From positions 1,302,001-1,366,000 of the forward strand of contig NZ_CP040753.1 of the NCBI RefSeq assembly GCF_006064855.1: a stretch of 64,000 nucleotides of DNA, in the 5' to 3' direction. Below the pieces are notes generated by a model. That model was not told where the DNA came from, did no database searches, and saw nothing but the letters and a program-made list of their open reading frames with translations. Source of the DNA: Sulfitobacter sp. BSw21498. Lineage in GTDB: Bacteria; Pseudomonadota; Alphaproteobacteria; Rhodobacterales; Rhodobacteraceae. The translations under genes were made by a program, and so were the position numbers. Positions 44,989-54,207 of the stretch are shown piece after piece (within the stretch, counting starts at the first letter, position 1; every line of letters begins with the position of its first letter).

Positions 44989-45667
44989 GCATGCTATACC
45001 CAGAGCCGCGCACAGTGTGGATCAATTGACGGTCAAACGACTTGTCGATTTTATTTCTTAAGCGGCTGATGTGGGTTTCAACGACATTGGTCTTGGGGTC
45101 AAAGTGAAAATCCCACACGCCTTCCAGAAGCATCGTCCGCGTCACGACACGTTCGGCATTTCGCATCAGAAAGACAAGTAGCCGAAACTCACGAGGTTGC
45201 ACCTGTATTGTAATCCCAGCCCTGACAACAGTGTGTTTGATTAGATCGATCTCAAGGTCAGCAAGTTGCAGTTTTGTCTCTTCGGCCTGCATAGGAGGCC
45301 TGCGCGCCAATGCTGTTAGGCGGGCCGAGAGTTCTGAAAAAGCAAAGGGCTTGACCAGGTAATCGTCTGCACCTGCTTCCAGCCCATCGACCCGATCGTT
45401 GATGCCGCCCATGGCGCTCAAGAAGATGATTGGCGTGGCGACGTCAGCGCTGCGAATTGACTTGACCAGTGACAAGCCGTCGAGACCCGGCAACATCCGG
45501 TCAATAACCATAACATCAAAATCGCTGTCCAGCGCGCTGAGAAATCCGCTTTTGCCGTCGGCAGCGTGCTCGAACACATGCCCAAGCTCCCTCAGGCTAG
45601 AGCAGATGTAGTCTGCTGTTTCTTGGTCATCTTCCACGATCAGGACACGCATGGGGCTCACCTTCAA
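44981..45667 (-). CDS. OmpR-family response regulator (first two-component system)
   Basis: This is a 228-residue regulator. The receiver domain (about 5-118) has VEDDQET, DVMVIDRMLPGLDG with the phospho-Asp, LSAMGG and YLVKPFAF. The winged-helix effector (about 130-225) ends with VVETHISRLRNKIDKSFDRQLIHTVRGSGYSM. It starts just upstream of the kinase gene and is divergent from the ArnT-like operon across a 131-bp gap, so that operon is the natural candidate target. Confidence 0.95.
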   Translation of the reverse strand: MKVSPMRVLIVEDDQETADYICSSLRELGHVFEHAADGKSGFLSALDSDFDVMVIDRMLPGLDGLSLVKSIRSADVATPIIFLSAMGGINDRVDGLEAGADDYLVKPFAFSELSARLTALARRPPMQAEETKLQLADLEIDLIKHTVVRAGITIQVQPREFRLLVFLMRNAERVVTRTMLLEGVWDFHFDPKTNVVETHISRLRNKIDKSFDRQLIHTVRGSGYSMHA

Positions 45668-45798
45668 ATGTTCCCACTAGATTACCTCCAAACTATTCGA
45701 TCCGCCATGGGGCCAACATTACCAATCGGTATAGACGCGACCACTAGCGGGTCAGATCGGCTGTCTTACTCAAAACCAAGAAGTTTCAAGAGGACGAC

Positions 45799-47322
45799 AT
45801 GGTCACGCTCGATACCAATATCCCGGTTCAACACCGTTCGGTTAGCTTTCGAGGCACTTTCGGGCTCACGATTCAAGATCGCCGGTTTCTGATCGCCGCA
45901 ATATTTACGCTATTGGCAATTCGCGTGCTCTTTATGCTGTGGTTGCCATTCACAGACACAACAGAAGCACGGTATGCTGAGATCGCGCGGAAAATGATCG
46001 AGACGGGCGATTGGATCACCCCCCAGTTTGACTATGACGTACCATTCTGGGGAAAGCCGCCGCTACACACGTGGTTTTCTGCGTTCGGCATGCAGATTTT
46101 CGGCGTCGGCGGATTCGGAGCACGGATCTTCATTTTACTTTCAGGGTTGTCCGTTCTTGGCCTGACGGGCGTGTTCATGAAGCGCCATGTTGGTGCGGAA
46201 CAGGCACTGGTGGCAGTTGTCGCGTTGTTCTCGTCCGTATTGTTCTTCGGTGCCTCGGCCTTCGTTATGACCGATATAGTCATGACACTTGGTATAACGT
46301 TGAGCATGGTCGCCTTTTTCACTCAAGCAACCGATCAAACCGGCCAAAGAATATGGGGCTATCTGTTTTTTGTCGGGTTGGCCGTCGGTCTGCTGGCAAA
46401 GGGCCCAGTGGCACTTTTATTGACGCTGATGCCAATCGGTTTGTGGATACTCATCGGTCGACGGTGGTCGAATGTTTCGGCGTTGCCTTGGCGTACGGGC
46501 ATGGCATTGCTTTTGGCACTAACTCTGCCTTGGTACATTGCCGCCGAGCTGAAGACGCCGGGTTTTCTGCGCTATTTCCTTATCGGCGAACACTTCGAGA
46601 GATTTACCGTATCGGGCTGGCAAGGAGACCTATACGGCTCGGGACATGCGCGGGCGAAAGGCCTGATATGGCTTTACTGGATCGCTGCGTTTTTACCATG
46701 GACCCTGTTTGCAGCGTGGCTTGTTTGGCCCGTAAAAAAGATCGCCAGGGTTGTTAGGGAAGATACGCGCGGCTGGCACAGTTATCTTTTGCTATGGGCT
46801 CTGGCACCAATGCTGCTCTTTACGCCAGCCGCCAATATTCTTGCCGCTTATACCCTCCCTGGAATGCCGGCCGCCGCCCTCCTGCTGGTGTCGCTTTGGT
46901 CGTCGGTTCAAGGACCCCCTGGGCGCGCTGCAAGGACGATGTTCGGCGTCTCCGTCGGTGTAGTGACAGCACTGTTTGCCACCATCACCTTATTGTCGAA
47001 AGTTGCGCCGGAGGCACTGAACCTGAAGTCGCAGCAGGCTCTGGTCACACAAGCTTTAGAGATCGACCCACTGATGCGCTTCTCATATTGGGGCGGCAGA
47101 AGTTATTCCGCGGAATTCTACACCGCCGGTAAAGCGCAGGCGATCACAGATCTCGGTGGGCTTGTAGCGCTTGCCTCAGATGACGTGAGAGACGCCGTCG
47201 CCGTGTCGCCTGGTGCCCTTGACCAAGTCTCTTCGACGCTCGGTCAACGATTTACAAATCTCGGCAAATTTGGACGAAACTTCCTCTTTGTAGAGGCGGG
47301 TATCACAGGAGAAAAACCATGA
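45799..47322 (+). CDS. ArnT-like GT39 family glycosyltransferase
   Basis: This 507-residue enzyme has about eleven membrane segments and an N-terminal catalytic loop typical of GT39/ArnT: FTDTTEARYAEIARKMIETG and WGKPPLHTWF. ArnT adds aminoarabinose from undecaprenyl phosphate to lipid A. Relatives add other sugars, and the genes needed to make the aminoarabinose donor are not seen here, so the sugar is open. It starts with AGAGGA upstream and overlaps the GT2 gene at ATGA. The facing two-component system resembles the PmrAB/ArnT arrangement. Confidence 0.88.
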   Translation: MVTLDTNIPVQHRSVSFRGTFGLTIQDRRFLIAAIFTLLAIRVLFMLWLPFTDTTEARYAEIARKMIETGDWITPQFDYDVPFWGKPPLHTWFSAFGMQIFGVGGFGARIFILLSGLSVLGLTGVFMKRHVGAEQALVAVVALFSSVLFFGASAFVMTDIVMTLGITLSMVAFFTQATDQTGQRIWGYLFFVGLAVGLLAKGPVALLLTLMPIGLWILIGRRWSNVSALPWRTGMALLLALTLPWYIAAELKTPGFLRYFLIGEHFERFTVSGWQGDLYGSGHARAKGLIWLYWIAAFLPWTLFAAWLVWPVKKIARVVREDTRGWHSYLLLWALAPMLLFTPAANILAAYTLPGMPAAALLLVSLWSSVQGPPGRAARTMFGVSVGVVTALFATITLLSKVAPEALNLKSQQALVTQALEIDPLMRFSYWGGRSYSAEFYTAGKAQAITDLGGLVALASDDVRDAVAVSPGALDQVSSTLGQRFTNLGKFGRNFLFVEAGITGEKP

Positions 47323-48314
47323 AGTTGGCCGCTATGCAGATGCACGACGTACGAAAAGTAGCCAGCCCAATTAGGGTGCCCGACCTCTCATTCGTTATCC
47401 CTGCGTTTAACGAAGAAGAGAACATCGCAGAGACCATCCGACGCGTCGATACCGAAGCCCGTAGCTTAGTGCGTTCCTATGAGATCATCGTCGTGGATGA
47501 TGGCAGTTCGGACAGCACCTTCCAGCACTCCAAGGCCGCCGATCGCGACGTTCCAATAAGGGTTATCCGATTGTCGCGAAATTTCGGCAAGGAACAGGCG
47601 ATCATGGCTGGGCTCGAGGCGTCGACAGGCGCGGGGGTTGTCATTCTTGATGCTGACCTGCAAGAGCCTCTTTGCCACCTCGCAAGCATGATGCAGCACC
47701 GTGCCGAAGGGTTCGAGGTGGTTTATGCTGTGCGAGCCCATCGAGACGATGAACCATACCTAAAACGTCTGTTCACCCGCGTTTTCTACAAGTTGCTCAA
47801 TCTGGGCACCGAAGCCAGCATTCCAGAGGATGCCCGGGATTTTCGCTTGATGGACCGGCGGGTTGTCGATGCGCTGTGTGATCTTCCGGAACGCAATCGG
47901 TTCATGAAAGGGCTATATGGCTGGGTTGGCTTCCGGACCAAAGCCATAGAAATCGAATTGGAACAGCGCAGAGGCGGTATATCCAAGTTTGGCTTTCGGG
48001 GCCTCCTAAAACTCGGTCTTACGGGAATGACTTCCTTCACCAACTGGCCTCTGCGTGTCTGGACGCTGATTGGCATGAGCGTCGCTATGCTCTCCATTGT
48101 CTATGGGCTCTGGATCGCCGCGAAAACCATGCTCTTTGGTATTGATGTGCCAGGCTGGTCGACGCTTGCAGTCGCTGTGTTCCTTTTGGGGGGCGTGCAG
48201 CTCATCTCTATTGGCGTGTTAGGTGAGTATCTTGCGCGGGTCTTCACCGAGGTCAAAGGGCGGCCTGGCTTCATCATCGCGGAAATCCATAACCATATCG
48301 AAGCCGAGGGGTAA
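47319..48314 (+). CDS. GT2 family polyprenyl-phosphate glycosyltransferase (ArnC/GtrB-like)
   Basis: This 331-residue enzyme has an N-terminal GT-A domain: SFVIPAFNEEENIAETIRRVD, IIVVDDGSSD, and ILDADLQEP as the metal-binding block. Two C-terminal membrane segments (about 240-262 and 275-300) follow. Such proteins transfer a sugar to undecaprenyl phosphate and supply the donor for a GT39-type enzyme. It is coupled to the upstream gene at ATGA and to the GtrA gene with a 2-base gap. Confidence 0.93.
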   Translation: MKLAAMQMHDVRKVASPIRVPDLSFVIPAFNEEENIAETIRRVDTEARSLVRSYEIIVVDDGSSDSTFQHSKAADRDVPIRVIRLSRNFGKEQAIMAGLEASTGAGVVILDADLQEPLCHLASMMQHRAEGFEVVYAVRAHRDDEPYLKRLFTRVFYKLLNLGTEASIPEDARDFRLMDRRVVDALCDLPERNRFMKGLYGWVGFRTKAIEIELEQRRGGISKFGFRGLLKLGLTGMTSFTNWPLRVWTLIGMSVAMLSIVYGLWIAAKTMLFGIDVPGWSTLAVAVFLLGGVQLISIGVLGEYLARVFTEVKGRPGFIIAEIHNHIEAEG

Positions 48315-48316
48315 TC

Positions 48317-48703
48317 GTGTATCAATTCCTGAAATTCGGGTTTGTAGGAGCCATTGCAACGTTGGTGCATATGCTGATTGGGGTGACGCTTGTTCACTCT
48401 GGATGGCCTGCACTTGCAGCAAACCCGGTCTCGTTTGTAATCGCATTTGTCGTCAGTTTCATGGGGCACTACGGCTTTTCTTTCTCCAACCAAGAAAAAG
48501 AGATTGCCACATCGCTAAAGCGATTTGCCGTGGTGGCATGTGCGGGGTTTGTCGTTAATGAAACCTTGCTCGCCGTGCTGATATGGTCGGTGCCTCTACC
48601 CCATATCGCGTCTCTGGTCGTATCGACTGGCGTTGCGGCTCTCGTGACATTTTTTGCCAGCCGGAATTGGGCGTTTCGGCGGTTGCATAAAGACCATGCC
48701 TAA
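48317..48703 (+). CDS. GtrA-family small membrane protein
   Basis: This 128-residue protein has four hydrophobic segments with the GtrA pattern (FLKFGFVGAIATLVHMLIGV and VSFVIAFVVSFMGHYGFSF). GtrA proteins are thought to flip polyprenyl-phosphate sugars across the membrane. With the GT2 and GT39 genes it completes a three-step route: load the lipid carrier, flip it, transfer the sugar. The start is GTG. Confidence 0.9.
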   Translation: MYQFLKFGFVGAIATLVHMLIGVTLVHSGWPALAANPVSFVIAFVVSFMGHYGFSFSNQEKEIATSLKRFAVVACAGFVVNETLLAVLIWSVPLPHIASLVVSTGVAALVTFFASRNWAFRRLHKDHA

Positions 48704-48905
48704 ACACTGTGCCTCGGCAATCGCGCTCTGCGGTTGCCGCGGCGAAGCTATTTGCAGAAACCTAGTTCTGAAGTGTGTGACTGTGTATTCTAGGCGACGG
48801 CACGGCCGTGTTGCCTGCCTTCGGTCGTTCTGGGTGCCTGGTTTGTCTGGATGTATCCCGAAATAGGTTCGCCCCGATTTCTGCAGCGCCGAGACGACTT
48901 GGGGC

Positions 48906-49397
48906 TCAATCACTGTTGGGATAGGTCTTTCGACGCATTTCAAGAACGGTCAAATAGATCACGACCAAGTCGATTACTGTAAGCAATACCAGCATCCCGC
49001 CGCCAATCGAGAACCATTCAAAGACCTGATACACAACGAAGGCCGCAAGAATGGCAATCGCAGCGATATCCGCCCATTTTGCACCGTAGAGCAATGCCGC
49101 CACCACGCCGATGTGCAGCGCGCCATGTGCCGTAAAATATGCGGTATAAAACGATAGGTCAGCTTGGGGGATCGAACCCGCCAATGACATGATCTTTGTG
49201 GCTAGAAAGTCTTTTGGATCCTGACTGAGTTCGGCCTTGAAAACCCATTCGGCGAATTTGGGCAATTGCTGCGTTGCGCCAAAGACGATTGCTGCAGCTG
49301 TTGCAAGCTGGAACAGGCCAAGAAGCCCTTTTGCAACGACCGTTAGAAGAAACAGCTGATGAGATGTAGCTTCAGTTCGTTTATCAAAAAGTATCAC
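48906..49397 (-). CDS. DUF2127-type membrane protein
   Basis: This is a 163-residue protein with four hydrophobic segments. The pattern (HQLFLLTVVAKGLLGLFQLATA, then a polar loop and YTAYFTAHGALHIGVVAALL...) matches the DUF2127 family of uncharacterised inner-membrane proteins. The start is GTG 49397, giving MILFDKRTEATSHQL. It lies between the GtrA gene and the COG4705-type gene, with gaps of about 200 bases on each side. Confidence 0.8.
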   Translation of the reverse strand: MILFDKRTEATSHQLFLLTVVAKGLLGLFQLATAAAIVFGATQQLPKFAEWVFKAELSQDPKDFLATKIMSLAGSIPQADLSFYTAYFTAHGALHIGVVAALLYGAKWADIAAIAILAAFVVYQVFEWFSIGGGMLVLLTVIDLVVIYLTVLEMRRKTYPNSD

Positions 49398-49511
49398 ATT
49401 GCCGCTCCGGGTAATCGCACAGAATTCTTGGTAGACTAGTCGCTCAGACCTTGCCGTACCACCATCATGAGCCTCAAAAACTGCCCTGCCGTAACATCGC
49501 TACATCTTATT

Positions 49512-49545
49512 AAAAACGGCCTGCTTTCGTTTCCGGAAGCAGGCC
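49512..49545 (-). terminator. Rho-independent terminator after the first COG4705 gene
   Basis: On the minus strand GGCCTGCTT and AAGCAGGCC pair over a short loop and are followed by GTTTTTA. It is 30 bases past the stop at 49575. Confidence 0.85.
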
Positions 49546-49574
49546 AGTCGAGGCAGGTTACGTGTGGCGTATGG

Positions 49575-50396
49575 TTATTCCGGGATGCGCTCCAGTCCAT
49601 CCTTAGAGCGCGTCATGTACATGATCGTCGCGGCAATCGCGGCAAAGAATATCAAGCTTGTGATAACTGTGCCAAGACCGATCCCACCGTTTGCGACGGG
49701 CTGGGATAGATAGTCACCAAACGAAGCCCCCATGGGTCGCGTAACGATGTATGCCAGCCAAAAGGCAAGAATACCGTTCATCTTGCCCGTGTAGTAAAGT
49801 CCAGCGATAACGGCGATGACAGTGGCATACATCACCCCGGAAAGAAGGTACCCTGCGCCCAGACCCTCTGCAAGCTGGTCACCTGCGGAGGTGCCAAGTG
49901 CAAAGGTGAACAGGATAGCAAGCCAATAGAAGGCCTCGCGCCGGAACGTGTAGATCGAGTGGATCGACAGTGTCTTTTCGACCGCATACCAGACCGCGAA
50001 AGTTGCAGCGAGCGCTGCCGCGAACATCAGTGTTATCGGCGTAAAAGACCATCCAAGGTTGTCAATGAAGTTGTCGGTAATCAACGTACCGACAACACTG
50101 ACAAGCACCACGGTCGACCAGTATATCCAGGGTACGTATCTTTGCTGCTGGAACTGGAAGAAGAGTGCGATGCCGAGGAAGGCGGACATGATCAACGAAG
50201 TATTGGTCAGACCCAATCCCAAGTTGCTTGCAATCAAATCGGCAGCAGTTTCGCCCACTGTGACAGCCAACAGTTTCACCAGCCAAAAGTCCCACGTTAC
50301 TTGCGGTACCCGGTTGTATATTGTCTCACCGGTTGTTGCGTCGATCATCGAATGAGCGTTACCGTCGCTCACCTGTCGTGCTGAGGTTCGTGCCAT
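49575..50396 (-). CDS. COG4705-type membrane protein, copy 1
   Basis: This 273-residue protein has about seven to eight hydrophobic segments. It resembles the uncharacterised membrane-anchored COG4705 family, with an internal repeat of the TVGETAADLIA/GTSAGDQLAEGLG type and a MGASFGDYLSQP motif. The start ATG 50396 has AAAGGATC upstream; a start six codons earlier is less likely. A second copy is at 51889-52650 on the other strand. The function is unknown. Confidence 0.82.
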   Translation of the reverse strand: MARTSARQVSDGNAHSMIDATTGETIYNRVPQVTWDFWLVKLLAVTVGETAADLIASNLGLGLTNTSLIMSAFLGIALFFQFQQQRYVPWIYWSTVVLVSVVGTLITDNFIDNLGWSFTPITLMFAAALAATFAVWYAVEKTLSIHSIYTFRREAFYWLAILFTFALGTSAGDQLAEGLGAGYLLSGVMYATVIAVIAGLYYTGKMNGILAFWLAYIVTRPMGASFGDYLSQPVANGGIGLGTVITSLIFFAAIAATIMYMTRSKDGLERIPE

Positions 50397-50664
50397 TGGA
50401 TTAGATCCTTTCAAAAGGGCATCAAATCCGAAGCCGACACCTCACCTTTTATTAGTCCTTCGCGCCGACATCTATGCGGGCTGGATTTGGGTCAGGTCGG
50501 TGCCGAATTCGATAGGATCACTTATGGCGCGCCGGTGGTTACCATGACCTTCGGAACAGCATACCATTTGGTAATCTCCGATATATGGCGACAAAAGTCT
50601 TTCGGCGCGGCATATGTGCTCGCGGATCTATTCCAGAGTAAAGACTTTTTAGTAGCAACACTGA

Positions 50665-51654
50665 TCAAATCGATGGAGGCTGCTGACCTTGTTGCATTGC
50701 ATCATCTTCGGCCGCGTCAGCTGCCGCAGCGCTCGTGTCCGCACCGTTGGACGTCACTGTCACACTCCGTTTTGCGAACTCGATACCATTTTCAGCAAAA
50801 GCTTGCTGAAGAAGGCGCAACATCTCACGGCGCATGACGAACTGTTCGCCTGGAACGGACATGAACTTAAGCCGAACCATAAGCCCAAATAGATCGACGT
50901 CGTCGATACCCTGAAACTTTAGTGGTTCAAGGATATAGGGTCCGAACTCGTCCTCTTCCATGATCAAAGCGGAAACCTGTTTGACGATTTTTTTTACTTT
51001 CAACACATCAGTATCGAGCGGTAGTTGGAACTGGAATTTCACGATGACCCAATCTCGGCTATAGTTCGTGATGGAAGGAACAGCACCATAGGGGATTGTA
51101 TGCAGCGCGCCGCGATGGTGCCGAACCTGCATGGATCGGAGGGAAAGGCGCTCGACCGTACCACGAAGATTGCCGACTTCGACATATTCACCGATGCGAA
51201 AGGCGTCATCGATCACATAGAATATCCCGGCAAGAATATCCTTCAGCAGGCTCTGTGCCCCAAGCCCGATCACAAGTCCCATAACGCCAGCTCCCGCAAG
51301 CATGGGACCCAGATCTACTCCGGCCTGAGACAGTGCGATCAAACCAGCTAGCAGTATCAATGCACCCCAAAGGACACCTTGAACAAGTGAAATAACACTG
51401 ATGGCGCGGGACGCCTTCGCCGGCCGACCTGTCCCAGCGGAGACAGTTTCACTGTCTTGCGTAAGTTGACGCTTCAAAAGCGCCGAAAATGAGATAATGC
51501 CCGTTCCGCCGATACTCAGAACCAGCAGCACCTTCGTCAATGGCGTCAGCACTTTAGTCTGGCTATCGAGCAAAAGGTCCCCAAACTGAAACTCCAGAAA
51601 TGCCAAGACAGCAAGCACAACAACAAGGCTGATCCAGCGTGTGTGCCGTTTCAT
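50665..51654 (-). CDS. MscS-family mechanosensitive channel
   Basis: This is a 329-residue protein. Three N-terminal membrane segments lead to the pore helix region (GPMLAGAGVMGLVIGLGAQSLLKDILAGIFYVIDDAFRIGEYVEV), with the Ala/Gly-rich packing and the beta-domain entry of MscS. The tail is Ala/Asp/Gln-rich (SAAAADAAEDDAMQQG). It opens under hypo-osmotic stress to release solutes. The start ATG 51654 is preceded by GGGA; earlier starts at 51678 and 51777 exist but lack such a site. Confidence 0.9.
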   Translation of the reverse strand: MKRHTRWISLVVVLAVLAFLEFQFGDLLLDSQTKVLTPLTKVLLVLSIGGTGIISFSALLKRQLTQDSETVSAGTGRPAKASRAISVISLVQGVLWGALILLAGLIALSQAGVDLGPMLAGAGVMGLVIGLGAQSLLKDILAGIFYVIDDAFRIGEYVEVGNLRGTVERLSLRSMQVRHHRGALHTIPYGAVPSITNYSRDWVIVKFQFQLPLDTDVLKVKKIVKQVSALIMEEDEFGPYILEPLKFQGIDDVDLFGLMVRLKFMSVPGEQFVMRREMLRLLQQAFAENGIEFAKRSVTVTSNGADTSAAAADAAEDDAMQQGQQPPSI

Positions 51655-51888
51655 AAGTGTGAGTTCCCGTTTCTGCATATGGTTGCGTGGCCTAGGGTAA
51701 ATGGGATGCCTGATGACCAAGATGTTGAGGTGGTTTCCAGTTAAAACTATCACTTCACCACGAAGAAGGCTCAACAAATTTCAGATCTTACCAAAAGGTA
51801 ATCTCATGGCAATGCGAAGCTGCGAGTGTAGTGTTAATGGCGTGCTTGATCCCATCGGAATTTAACATTTGTGATATTGGAGCCGACC

Positions 51889-52650
51889 GTGACCTCAACC
51901 TCAAAATCCACATTGAACAAGATCGCCGAAGTTACGATCTTCTTCTGGATCATCAAGATTATCGCAACAACCCTCGGCGAGATGTCAGGGGATATGCTCG
52001 CCCAGACACTTAACCTTGGATATGTCATCGCCCTCGGGATAACGGGTGCGTTCCTTGTAACGGTTCTGATATTTCAGGTTCGTGCGGAGCGCTTTCATCC
52101 TGCGCTGTTTTGGGCTGCTATTGTCGGTACAACGATGGTCGGAACCGAGATCTCGGACATGATGGACCGAACCTTTGGGCTCGGTTATGTCTGGGGATCT
52201 GCGATCCTGTCGGCTGGGCTGCTTGCGACCTTGGCAATCTGGTATAAGCGTGATGGCAACCTAAGTGTTGATCCGATCATCCGGAAAGATGCTGAGATCA
52301 CCTTCTGGATCGCCGTTTTGTTCTCTAATAGTTTGGGCACCGCCTTCGGTGATTTCCTCGTTGACGTAGTCAATCTAAGCTACATTCAGGGTGCGATGGT
52401 CACCATGGGCGTCATCGCTGTGGTACTGCTCCTACATTACACAAAAGCGATGAACGATATCGCGCTGTTCTGGATCGCCTTTGTCTTTACTCGCCCCTTT
52501 GGCGCAACGTTTGGCGACCTGCTGACCAAGCCCCTGGATAAGGGCGGTCTTGACCTTGGCACGCATTGGGCGTCGCTGGTTTCCCTGGTTCTAATAATTG
52601 GCTTTGTCTTCTGGTCGCATAAATCGGACCAACGCAAGCGCCACAGCTGA
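51889..52650 (+). CDS. COG4705-type membrane protein, copy 2
   Basis: This 253-residue protein has the same family pattern as the copy at 49575-50396: ATTLGEMSGDMLAQTLNLGY, SNSLGTAFGDFLVDVV and RPFGATFGDLLTKPL. The start GTG 51889 has GGAG 6 bases upstream; a GTG six codons earlier is an alternative. The two copies share the GxxxGD pattern but differ in most positions, so the duplication is old or they arrived separately. Confidence 0.82.
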   Translation: MTSTSKSTLNKIAEVTIFFWIIKIIATTLGEMSGDMLAQTLNLGYVIALGITGAFLVTVLIFQVRAERFHPALFWAAIVGTTMVGTEISDMMDRTFGLGYVWGSAILSAGLLATLAIWYKRDGNLSVDPIIRKDAEITFWIAVLFSNSLGTAFGDFLVDVVNLSYIQGAMVTMGVIAVVLLLHYTKAMNDIALFWIAFVFTRPFGATFGDLLTKPLDKGGLDLGTHWASLVSLVLIIGFVFWSHKSDQRKRHS

Positions 52651-52703
52651 GCTGCGGAGCACCGATGCCCGATCGCGGGTGCCGGTGCTGAGGGAAAAAC
52701 CGG

Positions 52704-53351
52704 ATGTACACGTCACCCCATTCCACCCAATCACATCGTTTCTGGCTCTTCACCCCGGTTTTCCTAATAGCGATGATGGCTGCCAACCTTTATCTAGGTG
52801 TGCTGCATGGGGAGCTTTCTAAATCGGATTTGGCCGAGTTCGGCGTCAGCCTGACTAGCTTAGCGCAGGGCGAATGGCTTCGTCTCTTCACGGGCTCCTT
52901 TATTTCCCACGATGCAGACATGCTGGCTCGTCAACTCCTGCTCGCAGCATTCTCTATAGGTTGGTTTGAATGGCGGTGCGGGCCACTGCGCGCAGCGGTA
53001 ATGTTCTTTCTCCTCGACTTCTTAGGTACGCTGTTTTTGATGTTCGGCGTCGTCATGTTAATTGAGCTTCTTCATGTCAGTGGATTCTCAGGGCTTTCAG
53101 GTACTTATGATGTAGGTATGTCAGCCGGTGGGTTCGGCTTGATTGGTGCAAGTCTCTACTACCTGAGCTGGCGAAAGTGGGCGATGACGGCTGGCGTTAT
53201 GGCGCTGGTCGTCAAGGCTGCGCTATTTCCTGAGCCGATTGCCGATCTGGCGCATCTGATGATGTTGCCAACTGGATTTATTACCGAAGGGCTGGTTTCT
53301 CGTGCGTTCATCAAGTTTGCAGGGGAACTGGGTCCGTCACCTTCAAATTAA
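52704..53351 (+). CDS. Rhomboid-like intramembrane protease
   Basis: This is a 215-residue membrane protein of six segments. The rhomboid active-site features appear to be present: Ser in DVGMSAGGFGLIGA (about residue 138) and His in IADLAHLMMLPTG (about 189), with LFTGSFIS and a WR-containing loop (WFEWRCGP) in the first half. The GxSxG spacing and the WR loop are degenerate relative to GlpG, so activity is likely but not certain. The start ATG 52704 has GAGGGA upstream. Confidence 0.7.
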   Translation: MYTSPHSTQSHRFWLFTPVFLIAMMAANLYLGVLHGELSKSDLAEFGVSLTSLAQGEWLRLFTGSFISHDADMLARQLLLAAFSIGWFEWRCGPLRAAVMFFLLDFLGTLFLMFGVVMLIELLHVSGFSGLSGTYDVGMSAGGFGLIGASLYYLSWRKWAMTAGVMALVVKAALFPEPIADLAHLMMLPTGFITEGLVSRAFIKFAGELGPSPSN

Positions 53352-53508
53352 TGACGCGCTTTTTGTAAGACTGACTTGACCTAGAGCCAGATGCGCAAAA
53401 CATTAGATTGCCACCCTATTCGTGCTGCTTCAGCTGGCAGCAGACGCCGAACACCTAGCAAGCCATACATCTGCAAAATGAAGCACAGGAGCACCATTTT
53501 ATCCTTTG

Positions 53509-54207
53509 CTAAATCTGCGTTCCGATCAACGAGCCCACTATATGGGTGATGGTCATAGCTATTACGCCCCAAAAAACAACACGTAGAGCCGCTTTCCCCG
53601 ATGGTGCGCCTCCTAGCTTCGCTCCCGCTGCTCCGAGCATTAGAAGCATTGTAACAGTTATGGCCGCGACTAGGTAAGCAAGTATGCTAGTCGGTGAGAT
53701 TAAGGAAGCCACTACTGGTGGAAGACCGCCTAAAATAAATGCAACCGCTGATGCCAGGCCTGCTTGTATTGGGTTGGCTGAGTTTGCCTCCGAAAGACCA
53801 ATTTCTTCGCGAACATGTGATCCGAGCGCATTGTAGGCCGTCATTTCGTCAGCGGCTTTAATTGCTGTCTCTCGGGTCATTCCGCGAGAAATCAAAATCT
53901 CCCTAAGTTCTTCAAGCTCGCCAACTGGATTCCTAACAAGCTCTGCTTGTTCCAGTGCTATATCAGCTTTCTCAGTATCCGACTGTGAACTGACCGACAC
54001 ATATTCTCCGGCAGCCATGGACATTGCGCCTGCTACGAGCCCAGCGACGCCCGCCAACATAATCTGCGAAGGCGATGTCGCCGCCGCCGCTACGCCGACA
54101 ATCAAACTTGAGGTCGACAGCAATCCGTCGTTTGCGCCAAGCACGGCTGCCCTTAACCAGCCTGAACGTCCCGAGTAATGTTTCTGATCATGCGCCTCTT
54201 CAATCAC
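53509..54207 (-). CDS. VIT1/CCC1-family Fe/Mn transporter
   Basis: This is a 232-residue protein. The family pattern is clear: AAVLGANDGLLSTSSLIVGVAAA (first segment), AGLVAGAMSMAAGEYVSVSSQSDTEKAD (second), a middle cytoplasmic helical domain (ELEELREILISRGMT), and three C-terminal segments. VIT1 proteins exchange Fe2+ or Mn2+ for H+. Its start overlaps the kinase gene's 3' end by 8 bases, so the transporter is co-transcribed with the two-component system. Confidence 0.93.
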   Translation of the reverse strand: MIEEAHDQKHYSGRSGWLRAAVLGANDGLLSTSSLIVGVAAAATSPSQIMLAGVAGLVAGAMSMAAGEYVSVSSQSDTEKADIALEQAELVRNPVGELEELREILISRGMTRETAIKAADEMTAYNALGSHVREEIGLSEANSANPIQAGLASAVAFILGGLPPVVASLISPTSILAYLVAAITVTMLLMLGAAGAKLGGAPSGKAALRVVFWGVIAMTITHIVGSLIGTQI

